NCBI GenBank assembly: GCA_023386765.1
Contig: JAEWJD010000047.1
Span: 1 to 11,962 of the forward strand
Direction of reading: 5' to 3'
DNA from: Pseudomonadota bacterium
Lineage (GTDB): Bacteria > Pseudomonadota > Gammaproteobacteria > Burkholderiales > Burkholderiaceae_B
Length of the DNA stretch: 11,962 bases
The notes beneath the pieces were generated by a model that saw nothing but the letters and a program-made list of their open reading frames with translations, had not been told where the DNA came from and did no database searches. Both the position numbers and the translations under genes were made by a program. Positions 1 to 6,911 of the stretch are shown here, piece after piece (within the stretch, counting starts at the first letter, position 1; each line of letters starts with the position of its first letter).

Positions 1-209
1 CCGACGGCAATGTCCTGCGGCTTGACCGTCACGGCATAGACCTCGGGACGCGCGAACTGCGTCCGTATCACTTCCAGGCTGGCCGCCTCACTGGCATGCG
101 GCGGCCAACCGGCCAGCAGGCCGACCCGTTCGTCACGTGCGTAGTCATACAGGGCAGGGGCATCCGACTCGCGCCAGGGGCGCAGCACCAGACGATCCGT
201 GGTCAGCAT
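1..209 (-). CDS. GNAT-family N-acetyltransferase (RimJ/RimL type), C-terminal part outside window
   Basis: This is the N-terminal 69 residues of a protein that continues past the left edge. The start, MLTTDRLVLRPW, followed by ESDAPALYDYARDERV and a GWPPH motif, is typical of RimJ/RimL-like acetyltransferases (Acetyltransf_3), which transfer acetyl from acetyl-CoA to amino groups of proteins or small molecules. The acetyl-CoA-binding loop (R/Q-x-x-G-x-G/A) lies beyond the edge, so the active part cannot be inspected. The ATG at 209-207 is preceded by AAGGAG with good spacing, which fixes the start. The gene diverges from the AraC-type regulator at 358, so that regulator could control it. The substrate cannot be deduced. 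Family assignment is fairly secure; exact function is not. Confidence 0.85.
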   Translation of the reverse strand, partial: MLTTDRLVLRPWRESDAPALYDYARDERVGLLAGWPPHASEAASLEVIRTQFARPEVYAVTVKPQDIAV

Positions 210-227
210 CGTTTCTCCTTCAACCGT

Positions 228-253
228 TTGAACCAGGGTCAAGACCGATTGTA
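228..253 (-). promoter_or_regulatory. Probable -10 box and operator-like dyad of the acetyltransferase gene
   Basis: Reading leftwards, TACAAT (complement of 248-253) is a good -10 box about 40 bases before the ATG at 209; no convincing -35 is found at 16-18 bases. Just downstream, 228-242 is a 15-base imperfect dyad, TTGAACC-A-GGGTCAA, with one mismatched pair. It covers the expected transcription start and could be a repressor or regulator site. The box is directly visible; its function is inferred. Confidence 0.4.
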
Positions 254-357
254 GGAATCCGGGCCCGTCTCCGGGAATGGCCAAAACGGAGCAGATCCGG
301 TAGTTTTGACAACTCTGTAAAAATAAGATGGCCGGATTCTGGATTTACCCTGCCTAA

Positions 358-1194
358 ATGGAAACTCATCATCCCCTACTGGAAACCGGCACGGAGGATT
401 TCGCCAGCGGCAGCCTGCAGCTTGGCGCCAGCGCCGACCGCCCGCTGCTGCTGGCCTATGTCGTTGTGCTGGTCTGCCAGCGCGGCCACGCGCAATGGGA
501 AATCAACCTGCGGCCCTATCGGATCCAGGCGCAGGATTGCCTGGTCCTGAGCGAAGACACGCTCGCGCTGGTGACGCAGGCCTCGGAGGACTTCACCTGC
601 ACCTACTTCCTGATGCATCGCGCCATTGCCGCCGAAGTCGCGGCCGCCCTGCCCAACAGCCTGTTTGCCTATCTGAGCCGGTCGCCCCTGTTGGACGCGA
701 GCGCGCTTGAGGCGCCGTTTCTACAGGCCTGGCAAAGCCAGGCGCAATTGATGACGCAGCGCGATTCCCGCTATCGGCGGACCCTGCTCGTCAATCATCT
801 GCAGAACCTCTTCCTCTGGCTCGCAGAGCATGCCGATGCACAGCAGCTGCGGGAACACCATGCCTTCAGCCGGCAAGAGACGCTGTGCTGGCGTTTCTGG
901 GAAATGGTCGCGACGCACTGCAAACAGCATCGTACGGTCGCCTTCTACGCAGAACGCCTGCACATCACCCCCTACTACCTCTCGCAACTGACGCGCCGAC
1001 ACTTCAACGATGCCCCCAAGACGCTGATAGACCGGCAGGCCGTGCTGGAAATCAAGAAACAGCTGCTGCGCTCGACGCACTCGGTACAGCAGATCGCCCA
1101 GACGATGCACTTCACCGACGCCTCCTATCTCGCCAAATACTTCAGGCAGCACACCGGCCAGGGGCCGACCGAATACCGCAAGCGGCACGGCTGA
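358..1194 (+). CDS. AraC-family transcriptional regulator
   Basis: This 278-residue DNA-binding regulator has two parts. The N-terminal half (about 1-165) is a weakly conserved sensing region without a motif I can assign. The C-terminal half (about 175-278) is a typical AraC domain: the first helix-turn-helix is around residues 194-214 (AERLHITPYYLSQLTRR) and the second around 242-267 (SVQQIAQTMHFTDASYLAKYF), followed by the family's G-x-x-P-x-x-Y-R ending. Length is normal for the family. A TAA stop directly precedes the ATG in frame, so this is the most upstream start, but there is no Shine-Dalgarno sequence; ACCCTGCCTAA precedes the ATG. The gene stands alone and diverges from the acetyltransferase; autoregulation and control of that gene are the natural guesses. 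The effector is unknown. Confidence 0.93.
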   Translation: METHHPLLETGTEDFASGSLQLGASADRPLLLAYVVVLVCQRGHAQWEINLRPYRIQAQDCLVLSEDTLALVTQASEDFTCTYFLMHRAIAAEVAAALPNSLFAYLSRSPLLDASALEAPFLQAWQSQAQLMTQRDSRYRRTLLVNHLQNLFLWLAEHADAQQLREHHAFSRQETLCWRFWEMVATHCKQHRTVAFYAERLHITPYYLSQLTRRHFNDAPKTLIDRQAVLEIKKQLLRSTHSVQQIAQTMHFTDASYLAKYFRQHTGQGPTEYRKRHG

Positions 1195-1284
1195 AGACAG
1201 GCGCACGACGGCAGCGCGGCAGGCTGGGCATACCACAGGAAGAGGAGGGGAGCAGGACGGAAACCGTCAATAAGGCGCGGAATG

Positions 1285-1333
1285 GGCAAAAGCCGCTGAT
1301 CCGCCGATCATTGCCGAAGGGACTCTGGCCCTT
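1285..1333 (-). other. Hairpins downstream of tRNA-Arg, weak terminator candidate
   Basis: The gap between the regulator and tRNA-Arg (1195-1342) holds two small inverted repeats. AAGGG/CCCTT at 1317-1321 and 1329-1333 is a 5-bp stem with a 7-base loop. At 1285-1315 there is a nested structure: GGCAA/TTGCC outside and TGATC-CGCC-GATCA inside. On the minus strand the inner hairpin is followed, after six bases, by TTTT. This could end the tRNA transcript, but the stems are short and the T-run is poor. Confidence 0.25.
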
Positions 1334-1342
1334 GGTCTGTGC

Positions 1343-1417
1343 TGGCGCGCCCGACAGGAATCGAACCTGTATCAAGAGCTTCGGAAACTCTCATTCTATC
1401 CATTGAACTACGGGCGC
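1343..1417 (-). tRNA. tRNA-Arg (anticodon CCG)
   Basis: A complete cloverleaf reads on the minus strand from 1417 to 1343. The 7-bp acceptor stem GCGCCCG/CGGGCGC pairs perfectly. The D-stem is GTTC/GAAT, the anticodon stem AGAGT/GCTCT with loop TTCCGAA (anticodon CCG, reading CGG), and the T-arm ACAGG-TTCGATT-CCTGT. The discriminator is G and a 3' CCA is encoded at 1345-1343. CGG is a frequent arginine codon in high-GC genomes. The gene is flanked by a regulator and a cytochrome gene. No integrase or repeated copy of its 3' end is seen nearby, so the locus is not occupied by an island here. Confidence 0.97.
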
Positions 1418-1428
1418 GCAGAATTGTT

Positions 1429-1458
1429 ATTGTACCTGTTTTTGTGCACCGCGTTGAA
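1429..1458 (-). promoter_or_regulatory. Promoter of tRNA-Arg
   Basis: On the minus strand TTCAAC (1458-1453) and TACAAT (1434-1429) are separated by 18 bases. The -10 box ends 11 bases before the mature tRNA 5' end, so transcription would start a few bases upstream of the tRNA. This is a sigma-70-like match by eye. Confidence 0.65.
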
Positions 1459-1506
1459 GCCCGGATGCCCATGTTGCCTGGCCGTCAGGCCGATCCCTGC
1501 CATGCT

Positions 1507-1532
1507 GGCGGTCCGGCCTGCCTGCGACCGCC
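1507..1532 (+). repeat. Inverted repeat upstream of cytochrome gene
   Basis: GGCGGTC (1507-1513) and GACCGCC (1526-1532) form 7-bp arms around a 12-base loop, ending 26 bases before the cytochrome ATG. A smaller inverted repeat, GCCTG/CAGGC, lies at 1476-1490. Either could fold in the 5' leader; in such GC-rich DNA chance is also possible. I find no convincing plus-strand promoter in 1418-1558. Confidence 0.3.
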
Positions 1533-1558
1533 GGGCGGCAGCCACGTCTGTTTAAGCC

Positions 1559-2104
1559 ATGTCCGAATTTCATCCTTCTTCTGACCCGTCCCGCCCGCCT
1601 GGCGCACCCGTGCGCTCAAACCGGCCTGCGGCAGTAGCGGCGTTTCTCGCCCCCATCGCGCTGCTGGCCGGGCTGCTCGCCTGGCTGGCCAGCGATGATG
1701 GCCCGCGCCATGATCCTGAGCGCCTCTCAGAGGCCGCCGTGCTGCAACGCATCGCACCGGTGGCGCGCCACGTCACGGCCTCCCAGGAACAGGGTGCCGA
1801 AACGCCCGAGGCGCCACCCGCTCCGGCAGCCGCCAACCCGGCCACCGGGACCGACGCGGCCCCCGGCACAGGCCAGAAACTCTATCAAAGCGTGTGTTTC
1901 GCCTGCCATGCCACCGGCGTGGCCGACGCACCCGTGCTGGGCGACCGCAAGGCCTGGGCGCCCTATCTGGCCACTGGCACCGAAGCGATGCTGCAGGCCG
2001 TGATGCAGGGCAAGGGGGCCATGCCGCCCAAGGGCGGCGCCGACGACGCCACCGAGCAGGACTTGCGCGCCGCCATCGACTACCTGACAGCAGCGGCGCG
2101 CTAG
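1559..2104 (+). CDS. Membrane-anchored mono-haem c-type cytochrome (cytochrome c5-like)
   Basis: This is a 181-residue electron carrier expected in the periplasm, tethered to the inner membrane. After a short proline-rich cytoplasmic start, residues 24-43 form one hydrophobic segment (AAVAAFLAPIALLAGLLAWL) with no clear cleavage site. Residues about 76-104 are a linker rich in Ala, Pro and Thr. The haem motif CFACH (C113, C116, H117) and a probable axial Met155 in GAMPPKGG define a single class I haem domain; the CxxCHATG...PxLGDxxxW pattern resembles cytochrome c5. Such proteins pass electrons to terminal oxidases or reductases. A TAA stop lies two codons upstream of the ATG, so no longer start exists; the ribosome site is weak. 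The gene is monocistronic and converges on the 3-hydroxyacyl-CoA dehydrogenase gene, with no obvious functional link to it. Confidence 0.93.
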   Translation: MSEFHPSSDPSRPPGAPVRSNRPAAVAAFLAPIALLAGLLAWLASDDGPRHDPERLSEAAVLQRIAPVARHVTASQEQGAETPEAPPAPAAANPATGTDAAPGTGQKLYQSVCFACHATGVADAPVLGDRKAWAPYLATGTEAMLQAVMQGKGAMPPKGGADDATEQDLRAAIDYLTAAAR

Positions 2105-2107
2105 CCG

Positions 2108-2134
2108 GCTGGCCGCCGGAATCAGCCGGCCAGC
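2108..2134. terminator. GC-rich hairpin across the convergent gene ends
   Basis: GCTGGCCG (2108-2115) and CGGCCAGC (2127-2134) form a perfect 8-bp stem with an 11-base loop. The hairpin spans the 17-base gap between the cytochrome stop (2104) and the dehydrogenase stop (2122) and enters the last dehydrogenase codons. Its position suits a bidirectional transcription barrier, but neither strand has a T-run, so it is not a textbook intrinsic terminator. Confidence 0.35.
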
Positions 2135-3636
2135 AGCGACAAGCCGAGCTGCACGCGGCGCTGCAGCCACAGGCTGGGGCGATAGCGCGGATCGCCCGTC
2201 ACGCGCTCCATGGTGCGCAGGATTTCCAGGATACGCGCTGCGCCCAGGGCGTCGCCCATGGCCAGCGGGCCCTTGGGATAGCCCAGGCCCAGCGTCACCG
2301 CGCGGTCGATATCCTCGGCCGTAGCGATCCGTTGCTGGGCGATGTCGCAGGCGATGTTGACGATGGTGGCGACAACACGCTGGGCCACGAAACCCGGCGA
2401 ATCCTCGACCACGCTGACAGCCACGCCGTCCTGGGCAAACAGCGCATGGGCCGCATCGCGCCATTGCGCCTGGGTGGCCGGCGACGTCATGACGGTGCGG
2501 CGGCGGCTGGTGGCGAAGTCATGCAACACATCCAGGCCGACGCAGCGCTTGCCATCCAGCCCCTGTTCGGCCACGCAGGTCGAGACGTCGGCGCCCATGG
2601 GCGTGACCACCAGCAAGGCGTCGGCCGGAGCCGATCCGGTGTCGATCAGGTTGGCACCCAGCTGGCGCAGCAGCGCCACCGCACGCGCCTGGCCTTCGGC
2701 ATGCGCCGGGCTGACCCAGACGCGCAGGCCTTCGGGCAGCGCCGGCACAGCCGGCTCGGCCGGGACGACCTTCTGGCCGTCGCGATAGACATAGAAACCC
2801 TCGCCGACCTTGCGGCCCAGCAGGCCGCCGGCCAGCCGCACGGTCGTGATGGGCGAAGGACGGAAACGCGGCTCGTCGAAAAACTGGCGGTAGATGGATT
2901 CCATCACCGGGTGCGAGACATCCAGCGCGGTCAGGTCCAGCAGCTCGAAGGGGCCCATGCGGAAACCGGCCTGCTCGCGCATGATGGCATCGATCTGCTC
3001 GAACGAGGCCACGGCTTCCTGCGCCACCTTCAACCCCTCGGTGTTCAGGCCGCGCCCGGCATGGTTGACGATGAAGCCCGGCATGTCCTTGGCGCGCACG
3101 GGCGTGTGGCCCATGCGGCGCGCCAGCACCGCGAGTCGGTCGCCCACCGCGGGATCGCTGCGCAGGCCGTCGATGACCTCGACCACCTTCATCAGCGGCA
3201 CGGGGTTGAAGAAATGGTAGCCAGCCACGCGCTGCGGGCGCTGGCAAGCTGCGGCAATGGCAGTGATGGACAGCGACGACGTATTCGAGGCCAGGATGCA
3301 GTCCGGCCCGACAATGGCTTCCAGCGCGGCGAACAGGTCACGCTTGACGTCCAGGCGCTCGACGATGGCCTCGATCACCAGCTGGCAATCCGCCATGTCC
3401 TTGAGCGAGCCGGCCGGCACCAGACACTGCTGCGCGGCAGCCACGGCCTCGGCGGTGAGCTTGCCCTTCTGGAGCAGCTTGTCCCAGGTCTGGGCCAGGG
3501 CCTGCACCGCCGCCTGCACGGCCTCGGCGTTGTTGTCATACAGGCGCACCGTCACGCCCGCCTGCGCGGCGATCTGCGCGATGCCGCGCCCCATCGCGCC
3601 GGCGCCGATCACGCCCAGAATCTGGATGTCTGCCAT
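2122..3636 (-). CDS. 3-hydroxyacyl-CoA dehydrogenase (long, PaaH/PaaC-like architecture)
   Basis: This 504-residue cytosolic enzyme oxidises L-3-hydroxyacyl-CoA to 3-ketoacyl-CoA with NAD+. The Rossmann domain opens with GAGAMG (11-16) and Asp34 for the NAD ribose. All catalytic positions of the family are visible: Ser120, His141 in GYHFFNP, Glu153, and Asn191 in GFIVNH. A first C-terminal domain (about 186-285) is followed by a linker domain (about 303-400) and a second C-terminal domain (GFVAQRVV at 415 to the end). This layout matches the long phenylacetate-pathway type (PaaH/PaaC) rather than the roughly 285-residue short enzymes. No paa genes are nearby, so I give no symbol. The ATG at 3636 has AGGAG seven bases upstream; a longer TTG-initiated reading lacks this. 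It follows the CoA-transferase by 37 bases, probably in one operon. Confidence 0.93.
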   Translation of the reverse strand: MADIQILGVIGAGAMGRGIAQIAAQAGVTVRLYDNNAEAVQAAVQALAQTWDKLLQKGKLTAEAVAAAQQCLVPAGSLKDMADCQLVIEAIVERLDVKRDLFAALEAIVGPDCILASNTSSLSITAIAAACQRPQRVAGYHFFNPVPLMKVVEVIDGLRSDPAVGDRLAVLARRMGHTPVRAKDMPGFIVNHAGRGLNTEGLKVAQEAVASFEQIDAIMREQAGFRMGPFELLDLTALDVSHPVMESIYRQFFDEPRFRPSPITTVRLAGGLLGRKVGEGFYVYRDGQKVVPAEPAVPALPEGLRVWVSPAHAEGQARAVALLRQLGANLIDTGSAPADALLVVTPMGADVSTCVAEQGLDGKRCVGLDVLHDFATSRRRTVMTSPATQAQWRDAAHALFAQDGVAVSVVEDSPGFVAQRVVATIVNIACDIAQQRIATAEDIDRAVTLGLGYPKGPLAMGDALGAARILEILRTMERVTGDPRYRPSLWLQRRVQLGLSLLAG

Positions 3637-3673
3637 TTGTCTTCTCCTGCGTTTCTGAAAAACGAATCTTGTC

Positions 3674-4897
3674 TCAAGCCTGGGCCAGCGCCTGGATGTC
3701 CGCCTCGGACATGCCAAGCCGCTCGCTCAGGATCTGGTGGGTATGCTCACCCAGCATCGGCGCGGGGCGCTGGTACTGCACCGGTGTGTCCGAGAACTTG
3801 AGCGGGCTGGCCGCAATCGGCACGGTGCCGCCCAGCGCGTGGGGCAGCTCGCGGCGCATCTCGCGCGCCAGCACCTGCGGATCCTCGTACACCTGGTCCA
3901 GGGTGTTGATCGGGCCGGCCGGCACGCCCGCGGCTTCCAGTGCCGCCAGCCAGCTGTCGCGCTCGCCAGCGGCCATGCACTCGGCCAGGATGGGCACCAG
4001 CGTATCGCGATTGCGCACGCGCTGCGGATTGGTGGAAAAACGTTCATCGGCAGCCAGCTCGGGGCGGCCGATGACGCGGCAGTAATTGCGGAACTGGCTG
4101 TCATTGCCGACCGCCACGATCAAATGGCCATCGGCAGCGGCGAACACCTGATAGGGCACCAGGTTCTGGTGCGCGTTGCCGGCACGGCGCGGCGCCACCC
4201 CGGAGGTCAGGTAGTTAAGGTTCTGGTTGGCCAGCATGGCCACCTGGCAGTCCAGCAGCGCCATGTCGATATGCTGGCCCAGGCCGCTGCGCCCGCGCTC
4301 GATGATGGCGGCCAGGATGCCGACGGTCGAGTACATGCCGGTCATCAGATCCGTGACGGCCACGCCGGCTTTCTGCGGCCCGCCGCCAGGCAGGTCATCG
4401 CGCTCGCCGGTGATGCTCATCAGGCCGCCCATGCCCTGAATCATGAAGTCATAGCCCGGCCGGCTGGCGTAGGGGCCGGTCTGGCCAAAGCCCGTGATCG
4501 AACAATAGATCAGACGCGGATTGATGGCCTTGAGGCTTTCATAGTCCAGGCCATACTTGCGCAGGCCGCCGACCTTGAAGTTCTCCACCACGATATCGCT
4601 CTGGCGCGCCAGTTCGCGCACCGCGTCGGCGCCACGTTCGGTGGCGATATCCAGGGCGACCGAGAATTTGTTCCGGTTGGCCGACAGATAGTAGGCCGCC
4701 TCGGAAGTGTTCTCGCCGGCGGCATTCTTCAGGTAAGGCGGCCCCCAGGCGCGCGTATCGTCGCCCGAGCCCGGACGTTCGATCTTGATGACTTCGGCGC
4801 CGAGATCGGCGAGGTTCTGCGTGCACCAGGGACCGGCAAGCACGCGGGTGAGATCCAGCACGCGAATGCCGGCCAGGGGAGCGTTACGTTGCGACAT
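3674..4897 (-). CDS. Class III CoA-transferase (CaiB/BaiF/formyl-CoA transferase family)
   Basis: This is a 407-residue cytosolic enzyme that moves CoA between acyl-CoA and a free carboxylic acid through an aspartyl-CoA mixed anhydride. Visible family marks are GIRVLDLTRVLAGPW at residues 10-24, GAEVIKIERPGSGDDTR at 33-49, NKFSVALD at 76-83, VENFKVG at 104-110, and the probable nucleophile Asp183 in VTDLMTGMYS. A late RAGNAHQN motif and an EVYEDPQ-like segment near the end are also typical. Length is normal. It probably activates the acid degraded by this cluster, with a CoA donor that the sequence does not reveal. No Shine-Dalgarno sequence precedes the ATG at 4897 (TTTCATTATTGCC precedes it). 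It lies 110 bases after the acyl-CoA dehydrogenase, separated by two strong hairpins, and 37 bases before the 3-hydroxyacyl-CoA dehydrogenase. Confidence 0.93.
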   Translation of the reverse strand: MSQRNAPLAGIRVLDLTRVLAGPWCTQNLADLGAEVIKIERPGSGDDTRAWGPPYLKNAAGENTSEAAYYLSANRNKFSVALDIATERGADAVRELARQSDIVVENFKVGGLRKYGLDYESLKAINPRLIYCSITGFGQTGPYASRPGYDFMIQGMGGLMSITGERDDLPGGGPQKAGVAVTDLMTGMYSTVGILAAIIERGRSGLGQHIDMALLDCQVAMLANQNLNYLTSGVAPRRAGNAHQNLVPYQVFAAADGHLIVAVGNDSQFRNYCRVIGRPELAADERFSTNPQRVRNRDTLVPILAECMAAGERDSWLAALEAAGVPAGPINTLDQVYEDPQVLAREMRRELPHALGGTVPIAASPLKFSDTPVQYQRPAPMLGEHTHQILSERLGMSEADIQALAQA

Positions 4898-4936
4898 GGC
4901 AATAATGAAATCAGACTTCAGAGAGCTGGCATATTA

Positions 4937-4959
4937 GCCCCGGCATTGCCGGGGCGTTT
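4937..4959 (+). terminator. Terminator-like hairpin pointing against the flanking genes
   Basis: GCCCCGGC (4937-4944) and GCCGGGGC (4948-4955) form an 8-bp GC stem with a 3-base loop. On the plus strand it is followed by GTTTCTCGTTTT, like an intrinsic terminator, although no plus-strand gene precedes it. On the minus strand, the direction of the genes, it is followed by TAATATG without a T-run, so readthrough into the CoA-transferase gene is plausible. Confidence 0.45.
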
Positions 4960-4970
4960 CTCGTTTTAGG

Positions 4971-5000
4971 CAAGATCTTGTGCCGCCTCGGCACAAGATC
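4971..5000. repeat. Perfect 12-bp inverted repeat between two operon genes
   Basis: GATCTTGTGCCG (4974-4985) and CGGCACAAGATC (4989-5000) pair without mismatch around the loop CCT, seven bases after the acyl-CoA dehydrogenase stop codon. The outer half also belongs to a 10-base palindrome, CAAGATCTTG (4971-4980), so two alternative folds are possible. On the gene strand no T-run follows. It may stabilise the 3' end of the upstream message, partly terminate, or be a processing site. Confidence 0.6.
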
Positions 5001-5007
5001 ACCCGGT

Positions 5008-6156
5008 TCAGCTGTGGGCCTTGAGCACTTCGCGTGCGATGACCAGTTGCTGGATCTGCGTGGTGCCTTCAAAGATGCGGAACAGACGCGCATCGCGGTA
5101 GAAGCGCTCCACCGGATACTCCGACATGTAGCCCGCGCCGCCGTGGATCTGTACCGCGCGATCGGCCACACGGCCCAGCATCTCGGTGGAGAACATCTTG
5201 GTGCAGGCGGCTTCCATGGTGGTGTTTTCGCCGCGGTCACGCTTGCGTGCCGCATCCATCACCATGCAGCGCGCCGCGTAGATCTCGGCCTGGCTGTCGG
5301 CCAGCATGGCCTGGATCAGCTGGAATTCGCTGATGGCCTGACCGAACTGCTTGCGCTCCAGCGCATACAGCGTGGCGTCGCGCAGCAGGCGCTCGGCCAT
5401 GCCCACACACAGGGCGGAGATATGCAGACGCCCCTTGTCCAGCACGCGCATCGAAGTGCGGAAACCCGTACCTTCCTTCTCGCCGAGCAGCGCGCTGGCC
5501 GGCACGCGGCAGTTGTCGAACACCACGTCGCTGGTGAGTGCGCCGGCCTGGCCCATCTTCTTGTCGGGCTTGCCCAGGGTCAGACCCGGCGTGTTGGCCT
5601 CGACCAGGAAGCAGGAGATCGAATCGGCGCGGCGCTCGGGCGCGGTACGCGCCATCACCGAGAACAGCCCGGCGATGGGCGCATTGGTGATATAGCGCTT
5701 GGTGCCGTTGAGGATGTAGTGATCGCCGTCGCGCACGGCGGTGGTGCGGATCGACATGGCATCGGAGCCGGCATCCGGCTCGGTCAGCGCAAACGAGCCG
5801 ATCAGCTCGCCGCTGGCCAGCTGCGGCAGGTACTTGGCGCGCTGGGCATCGGAACCGGCCAGCACGATAGACTGCGAACCGATGCCGATATTGGTGCCGG
5901 CCAGCGAACGGAAGGCCGGGGAAGTCTGGCCCAGCTCGAACACCACCTGCACTTCTTCTTCCATGTTCAGGCCCAGGCCGCCATGGTCGGAGCCGATCGA
6001 CAGGCCGAACAGGCCCAGCTCACGCATCTCGTTGACGATCTCCTCGGGGATCACGCCGGTGTTGGCCAGCGCCTCTTCGGCGGGCACCAGGCGTTCGGTG
6101 ACAAAGCGGCGCACCGCGTCCAGCAACAGGGTCAGGGTTTCTTGGTCCAGGGCCAT
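5008..6156 (-). CDS. Acyl-CoA dehydrogenase (FAD-dependent)
   Basis: This 382-residue flavoenzyme introduces a 2,3-double bond in an acyl-CoA thioester and passes electrons to electron-transfer flavoprotein. The order of motifs is normal: an all-helical N-terminal domain, FALTEPDAGSD at 122-132 (family signature 1), and a beta domain. The C-terminal helical domain follows with QIHGGAGY at 336-343 (signature 2) and RIFEGTTQIQ. Glu363 in that last motif is in the position of the catalytic base of short- and medium-chain acyl-CoA dehydrogenases. The chain length of the substrate cannot be read from the sequence; short or branched acyl-CoA is likely for this size. The start at 6156 has GAGGTAA eight bases upstream, inside the last codons of the TetR gene, which ends only five bases before it, so the two are co-transcribed and probably translationally coupled. 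Confidence 0.95.
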   Translation of the reverse strand: MALDQETLTLLLDAVRRFVTERLVPAEEALANTGVIPEEIVNEMRELGLFGLSIGSDHGGLGLNMEEEVQVVFELGQTSPAFRSLAGTNIGIGSQSIVLAGSDAQRAKYLPQLASGELIGSFALTEPDAGSDAMSIRTTAVRDGDHYILNGTKRYITNAPIAGLFSVMARTAPERRADSISCFLVEANTPGLTLGKPDKKMGQAGALTSDVVFDNCRVPASALLGEKEGTGFRTSMRVLDKGRLHISALCVGMAERLLRDATLYALERKQFGQAISEFQLIQAMLADSQAEIYAARCMVMDAARKRDRGENTTMEAACTKMFSTEMLGRVADRAVQIHGGAGYMSEYPVERFYRDARLFRIFEGTTQIQQLVIAREVLKAHS

Positions 6157-6161
6157 GGGGT

Positions 6162-6794
6162 TTACCTCGGTTCAGTGGCAGGGCGGCACAGGCCGCCGGT
6201 GATCAGGTCGAAATAGTCTTGGGCAATAGCCTGAGCCGTCTGGCCCTGGCCGGGTTTGTACCAGCGCACCATCCAGTTGAGCAGCGACAGCACCGCACGG
6301 CCGGTGGCCGCCACATCGCGCTCGCGGAACACGCCCTGGGTCACGCCATCGCTCAGGATGCGCCGCAACAGCGCCTCATAACGATCGCGCAGCCGGGCCG
6401 CGTCGACCTGTTCGGGCAAGGCCATGCCGGAATAACCGATCAGCATGGTCACGAACTGGTCGTGGTGGGTTTCGAAATAGCTGGCATGCGCCAGCATGAA
6501 CGCGCGCAGCTGCGCATCGGCGCGCTGCACGGAGTCGCTGGCATCGGTGACACGGGTAAGCAGGCCACCCAGCACCTCCAGGATGATGGCGTCATAGATT
6601 TCCTGCTTGGTGGCGTAATAGTGATAGATGGCCGCCTTGGATACACCAAGCGATGCCGCCAGGTCCGCAATCGAGCTGCCGTCGTAGCCGCTGCGCGCAA
6701 ACAGGGCAGCGGCCGCGCCCAGGATGCGTTCCCGCGGGGCGGCCAGCGTGGGCGGACGCCCGGCGCGGCGGGCTGGAGTCGGAGTTGCAGACAT
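6162..6794 (-). CDS. TetR-family transcriptional repressor
   Basis: This is a 210-residue regulator. An N-terminal tail rich in Ala, Pro and Arg (1-20) precedes a TetR DNA-binding domain: RERILGAAAALFARSGYDG at 21-39, then a helix-turn-helix at about 40-60 (SSIADLAASLGVSKAAIYHYY) ending in the family's YHYYATKQEI. The remaining helices form a ligand and dimer domain; their order around FMLAHASYFETHHD and ALLRRILSDGVTQGVF resembles regulators of fatty-acid and acyl-CoA genes, whose ligands are often acyl-CoAs. I chose the ATG at 6794; a TTG at 6806 would add four residues, and neither has a clear ribosome site. It is first in the catabolic block on its strand and diverges from the nitronate monooxygenase-like gene, with strong inverted repeats between them. 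Confidence 0.94.
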   Translation of the reverse strand: MSATPTPARRAGRPPTLAAPRERILGAAAALFARSGYDGSSIADLAASLGVSKAAIYHYYATKQEIYDAIILEVLGGLLTRVTDASDSVQRADAQLRAFMLAHASYFETHHDQFVTMLIGYSGMALPEQVDAARLRDRYEALLRRILSDGVTQGVFRERDVAATGRAVLSLLNWMVRWYKPGQGQTAQAIAQDYFDLITGGLCRPATEPR

Positions 6795-6869
6795 GGCACT
6801 TTGCAAAAAGAAGGCACCGCAGGGGCGGCACCGGCATTGACAGCGATTTGCCGCCTGCCGTTAAATGGT

Positions 6870-6907
6870 CCGGATGAATTAATTACCGGCCATCCGGTAG
6901 GTAATTA
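6870..6907. promoter_or_regulatory. Probable TetR operator: nested and overlapping inverted repeats
   Basis: Three inverted repeats share this stretch. TAATTACC (6880-6887) pairs with GGTAATTA (6900-6907), 8-bp arms and a 12-base spacer. Inside, TACCGG-CCAT-CCGGTA (6884-6899) is perfect. CCGGATG (6870-6876) also pairs with CATCCGG (6891-6897). The block overlaps the -10 boxes of both divergent promoters, where a TetR dimer would block both. Binding is inferred. Confidence 0.7.
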
Positions 6908-6911
6908 TAAA
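6883..6911 (+). promoter_or_regulatory. Possible promoter of the nitronate monooxygenase-like gene
   Basis: TATAAA (6906-6911) is a plausible -10 box, 40 bases before the ATG at 6951. The hexamer 17 bases upstream, TTACCG (6883-6888), is a weak -35 and lies inside the operator. The -10 overlaps that of the opposing TetR promoter, so both would be controlled by the same bound repressor. Confidence 0.45.

Noticed and set aside
306..329. TTGACA (306-311) followed by TAAGAT (324-329) as promoter of the AraC-type gene
   Set aside because: The spacer is only 12 bases, too short for sigma-70, and no -10 box fits at 16-18 bases. TAAGAT alone might be a -10 with a poor -35 (TAGTTT).
1343..1417. tRNA-Arg as an occupied integration site of a mobile island
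   Set aside because: No integrase, no direct repeat of the tRNA 3' end and no composition change is visible on either side.
2122..3636. Naming the long 3-hydroxyacyl-CoA dehydrogenase paaH/paaC
   Set aside because: The architecture fits, but no other phenylacetate gene is present and the context is different, so the pathway name would be unsupported.
3637..3717. N-terminal extension of the 3-hydroxyacyl-CoA dehydrogenase from a TTG at 3717
   Set aside because: The extra 27 residues are Arg-rich, overlap the end of the CoA-transferase gene, and the ATG at 3636 has a good ribosome site directly before the Rossmann strand.
1894..6216. Very long plus-strand open frames (about 635, 410 and 412 codons) opposite the dehydrogenase and transferase genes
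   Set aside because: They are antisense to well-recognised enzymes, show composition typical of reversed high-GC codons (rich in His, Arg, Gln, Gly), have no family motifs, and arise from third-position GC bias.
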